Positions 1-9,117 of a stretch of DNA of 27,802 nt are shown here, piece by piece (position 1 is the first letter of the stretch; every line of letters begins with the position of its first letter). Both the position numbers and the translations under genes were made by a program. Under the pieces are notes generated by a model. The model was not told where the DNA came from and did not search any database. It saw nothing but the letters and a program-made list of their open reading frames with translations. Source of the DNA: Glomus cerebriforme (lineage: Eukaryota > Glomeromycota > Glomeromycetes > Glomerales > Glomeraceae); contig QKYT01000148.1 of the NCBI GenBank assembly GCA_003550305.1, forward strand, positions 17,325-45,126. Direction: 5' to 3'.

Positions 1-119
1 GTTAGTAAGAAATAAAGTGTAAGAATATAAGTTGGAAATAAAAATAAAAGAAGAGAAGAACTGAGGAAACGAACCTATACTGAAAACAAGATTTGATGAT
101 ATACAAATAAACATGACGC

Positions 120-161
120 GATCATGTGGCCAATCAAAAATATTAAATCTGCCACGTGATC
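120..161. repeat. Imperfect hairpin with CACGTG core
   Basis: Positions 120-130 (gatcatgtggc) and 151-161 (gccacgtgatc) pair over 11 bp with one G-T wobble around a 20-nt loop. The right arm contains the E-box-like palindrome CACGTG. CACGTG also occurs at about 21138 and 21180. It may be a transposon end or a regulatory site; the sequence alone does not decide. Confidence 0.5.
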
Positions 162-166
162 AAAGA

Positions 167-222
167 CCCAGGTGACAATCGCCCAGGTGACAATCACCTA
201 GGCGACAATCACCTAGGCGATG
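167..222. repeat. 15-bp tandem repeat, about 3.7 units
   Basis: Consecutive units at 167-181, 182-196, 197-211 and a partial one at 212-222 follow the pattern CCYAGGYGACAATCR. Later units contain the palindrome CCTAGG. It starts 5 bp after the hairpin at 120-161. The patch is clearly richer in GC than its surroundings. Confidence 0.8.
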
Positions 223-1224
223 TTTAGCAATTTCCAATAATTAATATAAATTGCGATATTCGAACCCATGTTACATAAAAAAAAATGCACGAAAGATTGT
301 CTGTCTGATTTTACTAGTACAGAAGTTACATAATATATTATACTGCCTTTTTTAAATTCCAGAAAAATTGTCCTATATATACTGTAATAAATCAAGCAGT
401 TCTTTTATTGTATCTAAAAACCTAGTTTCCATTGAAAAAATGTATGAAAAATAAGTTATACTCATTATTAAGATTTTAAATTAATTTTTTTTTTAATTTC
501 TTATTTTATTGTTAGATAATCTTTCATAAAATAACATTGTCAAAAACGAACAAAGTCGTGTGTCACGTAAAAATAGAATTGACTTATAATTATAGTAACA
601 AGCATGATTATTATTTCATGGTATAAATTATAAAATTACAGTAAAAACGAAAATACGAAGTTTTATTATCAGAAAGACAGAAAAGGTTTCATTATCTATA
701 ATAATCAGACAGATTATACTTCATAATATTACTTTAAATTGATTGAATTAAATATAGCAATTTTTTTCTTTATATCAGCCAGAATTACTAAAATTTTTTA
801 CGTTGTAGCGATTTATACAGTAAGTTGAAATAAAATTTATTTTGAAATGATAAAAATAATTGAATTAGCAAATATTTTGGTTTAATAATTATTACAATTA
901 GAAGACAGGATAAATATTTATATAAGTTCGAAAAATTTCATGAAATTTGTAATAATCAATTGTTAAAGATATTTACACAGTATATAGTGTAATTATCATA
1001 AAAATTCTGGACGTTCTGAAACGAGTCTCATTAAGTGTTTATAGATTTTTATCCATTATAACGACCAACATTATTAAAAAAATATCGACATAAAAATAAG
1101 GCTTACGTACGACTAGATCTATGAATTTTTATTGGTTAATGATTTGATTTCTAATTCAGGCAATGAAATGATTTATAAGGCTAGTAGGCTTAGATTTCTT
1201 TTTTTTTCATTTTTAGAACAAATA
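223..1224. other. AT-rich intergenic, nothing recognised
   Basis: I see no gene, RNA or convincing repeat here. The last ~100 bases would hold the promoter and 5' leader of the BTB gene that starts at 1225. Confidence 0.5.
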
Positions 1225-2149
1225 ATGGTTTCTAATAAATTTTTATCAAATTTATTATCTCAAAATTTACTCGAAACTTTAATTGATGANGAATATTATG
1301 ATATTATAATTGAAGNTGGTAATGACCCTGATGTAAAAATATTTCGTGCTCATAGGGTTATTTTAAGTTGTCGTTCTCCTTATTTGCGAAGGATTTTGTC
1401 AGCTAATAAAGAAAAAGCCGATGGAACTTTGGCGCATATTAAATTATCAAATACTCTACCTGAAATTTTTCAAATAGTTTTAAGGTATAGAATTAAATTA
1501 TAAAATTTATAAATTATTATTTATAACATTATTTTTAATTTCACAAATATATATTTTTTTTATTTTAGATATGTTTATGGCGGAAGACTTCATTGGGAGG
1601 AATATGATGCTTCGGACGTCATATAAAATTGATTCAAAAATTATTACAATTCAACATGCAGAAATAATTTCAAAATGGATCGATGGATTAGAAGTTTCAG
1701 ACAATATTAAAAATTCATATGAATTCAAATTAATTCTTCGCGGATCTCGTGATGAATTTACACCTGAAAAATTTCATGAAATTTGTGATGATCAATCATG
1801 TACTGTATCAATTATTAAAGTGAAAGATAGCGAAGAAATTCTAGGAGGATATAATCCAATTATATGGAAATCTGATGTTGGTTATGATATCACTAAGAAT
1901 CGTTTTATATTTTCTTTTAATAATAATAGTTATATTTTGAGTCGAGTAGAAAATGAAAAACTTGCTATAAATAATTGGGATCGTTANGGTCNATCATTTG
2001 GTAATGGAGACCTTATAATATATGGAGGTGTTGGAGATTTTTATAATTATNATAGGAGTTNTTGTAAAAAACAATCCTATAAANAACAGANAAGAAAATC
2101 TGATGATAAATTTTCTATAGAAGAATATGAAATGTTTCAGATTATATAA
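1225..2149 (+). pseudogene. BTB-TLDc gene with deleted BACK region and frameshift
   Basis: Exon 1 (1225-1484) encodes a BTB/POZ domain: the family start MVSNKFLSNLLSQNLLETL, then EYYDIIIE, the conserved FRAHRVILSCRSPYLRRIL and the beta segment HIKLSNTLPEIFQIVLR. A GT-AG intron (1485-1568) restores YVYGGRLHWEEYD. In this frame a stop follows at 1624-1626. One frame over, with no intervening sequence, a TLDc domain begins at about 1627 (IDSKIITIQHAEIISKWIDG, then EFKLILRGSRDEFTP, FHEICD, ILGGYNPIIWKSD) and ends at 2149. Family members carry a BACK domain and linker of roughly 250 residues between these parts; it is absent here. BTB proteins usually bring substrates to Cul3 ligases, and TLDc is linked to oxidative-stress responses. 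Eight N calls lie inside. An assembly collapse between paralogues is the main alternative to a true deletion. Confidence 0.8.
1485..1568 (+). other. Intron in BTB exon 1-2 junction
   Basis: This 84-nt GT-AG intron runs from GTATAG to TTTATTTTAG. Removing it joins FQIVLR to YVYGG, the expected BTB family sequence. Read through, the frame stops at 1501-1503. Confidence 0.8.
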
Positions 2150-2455
2150 ATACTTTTTATCTCAACATTTTTCATAATGATGAATTTATTTCTTAAAATG
2201 GTATTGCAAGCAAATTTAGCTACAATTTTCATTTAAAGGATATTATTATTTATCAAATTTATTAAATAAAAAAAATTATTTTATAATGAAGTATTTTAAA
2301 CATGCAAAAAAGAATAGTTAATTCTTAGACTAAGCAACTTTTTACAAGGAATCGTTATATAAATTTCTTTATTTTTGATTTCACTATAAGATTTACATCA
2401 TATGAGTATAGTTCATGTTCTAGTTATTGATTGCATGAAAAACATCAATGAATAA

Positions 2456-2522
2456 ATAAATTAAATGATTCTTTTCGTACATTTATTACCAAATTTATTA
2501 ATCACTTAATCTTGAGTCATTA
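2456..2522 (+). repeat. Left inverted repeat of 850-bp element
   Basis: This arm pairs with 3239-3305. The best-conserved stretch is about 2480-2522. Confidence 0.7.
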
Positions 2523-2662
2523 AACACACGAAAAAAAACTAAATTAAGTAATAAATTCGCATGACACATCTTTTGTAAGTTTTAATAATTTAACGTTTAA
2601 AAAACTCCAGGATTTTTTCTTTCTATAATATTATTTTTGCTTTTTTTTAAAAAAAAACTAGA

Positions 2663-2914
2663 ATCCCTTTAAAACTCCCTCTTTAACTTTCTTATACTGT
2701 ATGTGAGTCTTCCTCATATCAGGCAAGGAAAAACCAGTCAGATAGTTGAGTCTCTCCTAACTGGCTGGTTTAGATTCTTTTTACATTCCTTTAAACTCTC
2801 TCTTTAACTTCCTTATACTGTATATGAAGAAATTGATTATTATCTTTCTCATTACAGACAAGGAAAAACCGGCCTAATTGGCTGGTTTGGTTTAGATTAG
2901 AATTTCCCTTCACT
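2663..2914 (+). repeat. Dimeric dispersed repeat, copy A
   Basis: Two units (about 2663-2772 and 2787-2888) share CTTTAAA, CTCTTTAACTT, CTTATACTGTAT, CAAGGAAAAACC and the end CTGGCTGGTTT. Within unit 1 the segments AAACCAGTCAGATAG and CTAACTGGCTGGTTT can form an imperfect stem. The tail TTTAGATTAGAAT..CTTCACT is also shared with the inverted copy at 24035-24266. The function is unknown; it looks like a transposon-derived or satellite-like unit. Confidence 0.8.
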
Positions 2915-3238
2915 TCTGTACATAATTATGTTTACTTTTAGCTATTAATAATAATTTAAATTTATTCTTAATAAATTTACAAGTTGTCACATTTATTTGA
3001 TAATTAGAAAATGGACACAAAAGCAAAAAAAGAATTTTTCAGTCTTAAATAATCTGATACAAAATATTTTAACATTAAAGGTGGATAGATTTTAGTTTAA
3101 ATAATGAAAGTTTATTTTTTGATACTTTAAAAATAGCAAAATAATAATTTAAAAATCAAAAATATATCTTTAATGATTGTACTGTAAAAATGTCTAATAC
3201 ACTTGAATTTATCTATTTTATCTTCTTATTCCTTCATT

Positions 3239-3305
3239 ATTGACTCATGATTAAGTGATTAATAAATTTGGTAATAAATATAAAAAAATCATTTAGTTAA
3301 TTTAC
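3239..3305 (-). repeat. Right inverted repeat of 850-bp element
   Basis: This is the reverse complement of the left arm, with about 38 of 41 bases identical in the core 3241-3280. Confidence 0.7.
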
Positions 3306-3382
3306 TATCCATGTACTAAACCCAGTATGAAATATATGGATGTTGAGTTTGTATTGCAAATAATAAAGTATCCATTTTTATT

Positions 3383-3404
3383 AAATGGGTCATAGTACCC
3401 ATTT
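3383..3404. repeat. Perfect 8-bp hairpin
   Basis: AAATGGGT (3383-3390) and ACCCATTT (3397-3404) pair around the 6-nt loop CATAGT. It lies 80 bp beyond the right arm of the 850-bp element. No function is implied. Confidence 0.5.
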
Positions 3405-3714
3405 TACTTGTAAAAATATAAATTATTTACCATTTTATATTTATTTGTTGTACAGCATAATCAAGCGAAATTATTTTTAATAGTTATGATTATGACAGTT
3501 AATATGATGAAATACAGGTATCATTAAGGCATTTTTTTTTTGTAATTCTGCTTTTTGATTATTTATGATAGCATTAAAAAAAATTTTTATGAACTAGTAC
3601 TTACCTAGTTGAAACCTCTACAAGAGTGAAACTTATAACAAATAAAAAATAAATATACGCCTTTTCTCTACAAATTCTATATACTGTAATAACATACCCA
3701 TAACAATAATTCAT

Positions 3715-4982
3715 CTATCTAATTTTTGATAATTCAAAAGCATTAAGATTTAAACCATTCAAAAAATCCTTCAATGTAATTAAAGATTTTTTATAATCCT
3801 TTGATAAAAATTCATATTTTTTAATCCATTTTCTAAATTTTTATTAGTTCCAGTGCCATCTCTATAACATTTTGCAATTGCTTTTAGATTATTATTACTT
3901 TTGTTTGCTACTATCAAATACCACTTAAATGCTTTACTTTCATTCTTATTGAGAGAATTGTAAAAATAATAATCTGCTAATTTATATTGAGCTTCAAGAA
4001 CACCATTTATTGCTGCTTTTCTATTCCTTTTTCTTTATTTATTGGAATATATAATCCATAATTGTAATAATTTGCCATCAAATATTGACTATAAGCATGT
4101 CCCTTCTTTGCAGCTTTTAAATACCATTCAAAAACCTCGCTTTCATCTTTTAAAATGCTTCTTCCATAATAATAATAATCTCCTACCTTACATAATGCAT
4201 ATTTATCTCCTCCTTCAGCAGATTTTAAATAAAATTCAAAATGCTTTCTTTTCATCTTTATGTTCATAACAATAACAATGACCTAATTCATACATTGCAC
4301 TAATATTTCCTCTTTCTGATGATTTTTTATACTATTCAAATGCCTTGTTAAAATCTTTTATGATGTTTTTACCAAGATGGTATCAATCACCTATAAAATA
4401 TTGTGATTTTGAATCTCCCTTTTCAGCATTTTTTATATGTAATTTATAATTTTCTTTTCTATATAGAATGATATCTTTATAAAGAAATAAAGAATAAAAC
4501 TATTTTATTTAATTTTCTAATATCATCATCATTACAAAAATTATATGTTTCATTCTTTTGATCAAAAGTAAATTGATTTGATTCCACTTTTTAATTATCT
4601 TTAATAAAATTAGAAAATATTTCAAATGCTTTAGCTTTATTAATTAAACATCCAATTCCATATTGATAGAAATATCCAATTAAACTTGAATAATAAAAAA
4701 TATTTTGAGAATTACTTGTCATAATTTCCAATTAATTTTTAGGATCTAAATCATATTCAAATAAAAAATTATTTATAAAATCTTATAATAAATTTATATT
4801 ACGTTCTGTAATATGAATATTTGAAAGATATATAATTAATTCTTGTAATAATTTTTTAAAGAATATTGATAAAAAAGAGGATTCATACAGTATTTTTCGA
4901 TATCTGAGTCTGGTGAAAAAATATTATTTTCTGAATCTATAAACTCATCAATATGAGTATTATAATTATCTTCGTTCGACAT
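3715..4982 (-). pseudogene. Sel1-repeat protein pseudogene
   Basis: The reading starts at the ATG at 4982 with an intact acidic N-terminus (MSNEDNYNTHIDEFIDSENN) and then shifts frame near 4865 into LLQELIIYLSNIHI. In-frame stops follow near 4784 and 4733, with more downstream. Sel1/TPR-like repeats are obvious further on: IGYFYQYGIG, then GDYYYYGRSILKDESEVFEW, YLKAAKKGHAYSQYLMANYY and LEAQYKLADYYFYN (about 4267-3930). The best open piece is 4007-4267. The end is SKIR plus stop at 3715. Sel1 repeats are helical scaffolds for protein binding, and in Rhizophagus they often follow kinase domains; no kinase domain precedes this one. Several frameshifts and stops make it a pseudogene. I counted at least four repeats. 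Confidence 0.8.
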
Positions 4983-5296
4983 AATGAATAAATAAAAGTA
5001 TAAAGAAATATGAAACAAGAGACTTTTATTTATATTTCTTGGTGTAATATTAATTATAAACAAAAATTCTTTTATTAAACAAAAAGTACAATAAAAAATT
5101 TCCGATGTTCCACAAATTAATACGGATAATTTTTTTGCCAGCATTTCTTTTTAACACGTGCCTATCTATCACCTGATTTTCGTCACATATCCCGCCTTCT
5201 ATCTATTAAAATAATAGATTTATAAATTTCCAAACGATTTTGAATAATAAAATTTAGAAATATCTTTTTGAGTATTTTTTTAATACTTAAATAAAT

Positions 5297-5370
5297 TAAG
5301 ATTATACAAGTTAAACTATCATGGTAAAGAATTTGAAACTTTGAATAAAATTATTTTATTAAAGAAACTA
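5297..5370. repeat. Dispersed direct repeat, copy 1
   Basis: This stretch (AAGTTAAACTATCATGGTAAAG and on through TTATTAAAGAAAC) matches 8907-8982 in the same orientation, with mismatches and small indels. Copy 1 lies upstream of the Sel1 pseudogene and copy 2 lies past the 3' end of kinase 1. It is probably a repeat-element fragment. Confidence 0.6.
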
Positions 5371-5418
5371 GGCGTAATCCGTCGCGCTGCGCCGGGAATA
5401 GGACTTGCCTATCAAGTC
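5370..5418. repeat. GC-rich patch followed by small hairpin
   Basis: GGCGTAATCCGTCGCGCTGC is strikingly GC-rich for this contig and begins exactly where the direct repeat copy 1 ends. It is followed by a stem GACTTG (5402-5407) / CAAGTC (5413-5418). A similar CG-rich motif (GAGCGAAGCGGAGGAC) occurs at 21090-21106. Both may be ends of mobile elements. Confidence 0.4.
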
Positions 5419-7300
5419 ATATTTATATTTTATATTATTTGCTATGTAATAGGCCTAGATTTTTACTTTTATTAAGATGAGGTTAGAAGAAAATAGATGT
5501 AATTTTATAATTATCTACTACTAATTAGTATTAGTAAAATGTCAATTACCAAAAACTAAAAATAATTTTTTTTCACAGGCACAGATCCGCACAATTTAAA
5601 GACTATTTATACGGGCTAATCTAAACGTTAGGTTCCACAGGAATTTTTATTATATATATATGCATTTTTCTACGATATCTAAAAAAATAAACAAATTCCG
5701 TCTAACATTATTGCAAATCTGACTTTAACCTTTTATGTACAGCTCGGGATCTAGAAATTCACATCTACTTAATGTTACATGTTTTGATTTATATTCTCTG
5801 TCCATCTGTTAGCAGTTGAAAAAAAATGAATAAATAATATTGCAACGAAAATTATTCAACTTCACATTTAAAAAACTTGTTATTTTTTATTTAATGTTTA
5901 TTTAAATATACTATCTTAATTTAAATAAAAAAATCAACTTTTTTTTACATGAATCATAATTTTAGCAAATATTCACTTTTTGATTAATTAAAAACGTATG
6001 ATTACACTACTTTTGGTATTAAAAGTTTACCAGCAAAGTTTATTTTGAAATTTATATAAATTATATGCACTTTATCTTCTTTAACAGAACAGGAGAATAT
6101 ACATTAAGTTAAAATCATTAAATGGAGTTAAGATTTACTGACATTGCATTGATCCATTCTATTCACATAAAGTCATCTCAATCAAACATATTGCAAACCA
6201 ATTATTGAAGAAACTATTTTAGAAACCTTGGAATCAAATATTAAAAGAAATAAAGGATAAGCTTGCAGATAAAGATCTTTTCTCGTATATTCTTGTACTA
6301 TATATTATAGCTAAATTTCCAAAATATGTGATTAACAACAAAATGATAAACAATTTTTTGGGTGACTTCATCATTACGTGTCACACTTAACAAAATAATA
6401 GCAACAAGTTATGTTATTGATGGAAATTGCATCATTGTATTCAAAGATCCAGTCTCCAAGAGGCTGAGAAACAATCCACTTATATAATGATAAACTTTTT
6501 TCATAAAAAGGTATTTACAAATATTTTATAATTCATGTATACTCAACATGTATTCCTCTACTAAAACTTTTGGTTTAAGTTCGCACAATTTGAAAGACCT
6601 CGAACTCTGATAGTAAAATTAAAAGCATTTGGCATCCAACTTAAGAAGAATTGTTATGGAAAACTAAGAAACATTTTAGATATTAATATGCTAAGTACGT
6701 ACAGATAGTCACTAGTGTTATTTTAAATCATTCATGTTTTAAAAAAAATTCCCTACATATTCTCATTCCTCAAAAATATTATATTGAAAATTATGGCAAT
6801 ATAACTTTTTGTAATAAATATTACAAGTAATTAAGTAATTAATTTTTATGTAAATTGTGAATAATTTTGATGAGGTCATTTAGTTTATCTAAACATTAAA
6901 AAATTAATAGTTAAAAGCAAAGATTACATTATACTAGTTATATTATTTCACAAGATATGAATTTTAGGGTTTATGGAACTAATTATAATTATTCAAAACA
7001 AGTTATGCCAACTGAAATCTCTAAAGAATACATTTTGATCGATATTGGTAATGCAATTCTAGATTTCTTCATATATAGTGATGAATGAAGCTTGTTAAAA
7101 GTATAAACCGAAGTGAAGATCAGGTATTGTTTGTAAATTAGGTAAATTAGACAGAAATAAATCGCTCAGTATATTGTAGTCCTTATTTGAATTATGTGAT
7201 TACATTGTGATCAACATTTTTTGATTTTTGTTCAGTATAAGTTCACAGACCTTTGGAATACATTTGAAAAGTCACAAATGTAAATTTTCCCAAATTACAA
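5419..7300. other. AT-rich region, possible degraded coding traces
   Basis: No intact gene is visible. Around 6225-6360 one frame reads as protein-like (EIKDKLADKDLFSYILVLYI) and might be a decayed F-box helix belonging to the remnant downstream. I would not annotate it as more than a suspicion. No RNA gene was seen. Confidence 0.35.
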
Positions 7301-7307
7301 TACTTTA

Positions 7308-7790
7308 GTATTCCTTATCATTGTACAATCAAAACCTGAATGTGTTACAAAATTTCTAGAAAATAATGGGAAAAAGCTTAAAAAATTTGTTACAAAGGAA
7401 GTTGATCATGCTTTAAATTTATCTATAGCTAAATTTTGTCTAAATCTTAAAAACTTTCTATAGCATTTAAAAATAGCGAATTGAATACATTAAGAATTAT
7501 TTTAATAGTTGTGTATATTTAGAAAATATTAAAATTTGGTGTGGAACATACTGGTTAAAAGAGAAAGAAGTATTAGAAACTATTTCAAAATATTCACCAA
7601 AAAATTTTTATAAATTAAAAATGTACAATTGTTCAAATTCAAAATTGCTTCCACAGGATTTAGAATCCTTTTTTACAAGTTGGAAAAATCGGGCATCATT
7701 TGCTTTAATAATTATTAATAAATATTGTCATTTTAGTTTAGAAGAAAATGAAGAAACCATGAAAATAATTATTAAAAAATACATTTATTT
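7308..7790 (+). pseudogene. F-box/LRR-like protein remnant 1
   Basis: The pieces match the C-terminal half of a large Rhizophagus F-box/leucine-rich family. First come SKPECVTKFLENNGKKLKKF and LNLSIAKFCLNLKNF (about 7329-7460), ending in a stop. Then comes LNTLRII, a one-base frameshift near 7502, and CVYLENIKIWCG, KEKEVLETISKYSPKNFY, LLPQDLESFFTSWKNR and SLEENEETMKIII. The homology ends abruptly at about 7785 (KKY), where the usual NLGIIKFETK tail is replaced by hydrophobic, unrelated sequence. F-box proteins link substrates to SCF ubiquitin ligases. No convincing F-box is left upstream. The repeated stops and shift make it a pseudogene. The same family appears inverted at 25409-26090. Confidence 0.75.
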
Positions 7791-7899
7791 TCTGTTTCTG
7801 TTTGTAATTTTGAGACTTATAGTTTGTGTGTGGACCAAAATATCTACCATAGATATTTTTCTTCTTTTTTTATTTAGAATAAATTTTATTTGTTGATTG

Positions 7900-8906
7900 T
7901 TATTTTAAGTATGTGTATACTTTAACCTATTTTACCTTGTAATCAACTAGTTTCATAATTAATAATAAAATATTTATATCATTAAAACATATTGATAGAA
8001 GGTTTATTTATTGGTTCTTGGGCTCAAAATTATAAAATATGTCCGACTTTTTGTATTACTTAAAAGTATGGTCAAGGACTGATTTAGTAATAAACAATGC
8101 TTTAAATTACATGAAATAAAGAGGCTTATGGAGTGACATATATCACCTAATATTAATTTTATACACTCCCTAAAACATTACGGCTCTTATAGTGTTTTTC
8201 TGTTTTTCTTTTCTTCAAATATTATATAAAATTATATCATAAAAAGGTAATATTGAATATTGAAATACAAAACTTGCAACCATATTACCATATTAAAACA
8301 TTGTAAATATTTAATATTTTACATGATGCATAATGTATACATTTAACCATATTATTCATCCCCCTCAATTATGAGTGAGATCTAGTAATTAGATTTTGAT
8401 AAAATTTATACCATTCGAATCCTCTCATTAAGATGAATTCATTTAGCACAATTTTATTGTTGCCTATGAATCATTATTAAATTATAAACAAACAAACTAT
8501 GATTCACATTGTAATTGGTACATATGTAATGTGTTTGTGGTATTAGTTTCTTTATTTTAAAAAATTCTTTTTCAATTTTAAATGATGAAGAGCTCCTTCT
8601 TAACGATTCAGAACTTCCTTGAGGTAAGAATCATGTTGGTAGTCTCGGTGTTATAATTTTTTATAATTCTTTTACTCATTTATTTTCTATAGCAGGATAA
8701 TTCTGGAAATTTCTATTTAATAACTTTAGAAACAATAAACGTTTCTTGATGAAATTGGGACTTTATTGAAGTAAAAAGTCATACGGGCGGGTTGTTGTTT
8801 TTAATTTATTTTTAAAAAAATTTTTTTAGATAATAAATTTATAAAAATTACTTTTTAAAAGGATTGTTAAAAATTCAATTGCCGATCTGTGTCAAGTATA
8901 ATTTTA
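7900..8906. other. Intergenic; possible spliced-exon remnant
   Basis: It is mostly AT-rich without features. At 8583-8780 there is an exon-like piece (DEELLLNDSELP in one frame) followed by a consensus donor GAG|GTAAGA at about 8619. An acceptor TTTCTATAG follows at about 8693, then DNSGNFYLITLET. The family is not recognised and the exons do not join into a long frame, so I treat it as a remnant. Confidence 0.3.
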
Positions 8907-8982
8907 TTAATTATAAAAGTTAAAACTGTCATGATAAAGAATTTAAAAACTTTAAATAAAATCTATTATTAAAGGATTAAAA
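8907..8982. repeat. Dispersed direct repeat, copy 2
   Basis: It matches 5297-5370 (AAGTTAAAACTGTCATGATAAAGAA and the following TTTAAATAAAAT). It sits just outside the left end of the inverted duplication that starts at about 9000, so it may mark an old breakpoint. Confidence 0.6.
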
Positions 8983-9117
8983 CGATGAAATTTACACTTA
9001 ATTATCAGTTTATATTAAACTTTTACTAATCCATATATAGTAATTTGTCATAAAAAATAATATACTCCACAGAAAGCATAATTTTCATGAAATAATCATA
9101 TTAAAAAATCATTTGAC

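Larger units (their letters stand above)
2456..3305. mobile_element. Candidate 850-bp inverted-repeat element (MITE-like)
   Basis: The segment 2456-2522 is the near-perfect reverse complement of 3239-3305. The core TTTATTACCAAATTTATTAA plus ATCACTTAATC(T/A)TGAGTCA is shared with only one or two mismatches, and similarity continues outward through TAAATTAA..ATGATT. The interior has no coding potential and holds the dimeric repeat at 2663-2914. That fits a non-autonomous DNA element. I could not identify a target-site duplication, so the exact ends are uncertain. Confidence 0.55.

Noticed and set aside
240..290. GGGTTCGAAT on the minus strand, like a tRNA T loop
   Set aside because: The flanking bases do not pair as a T stem and no anticodon or acceptor stem can be formed.
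213..395. 60-residue open frame on the minus strand
   Set aside because: Composition is that of translated AT-rich DNA, with no family resemblance and no splice context.
4042..4269. 75-residue plus-strand frame
   Set aside because: Antisense shadow of the Sel1 repeats.
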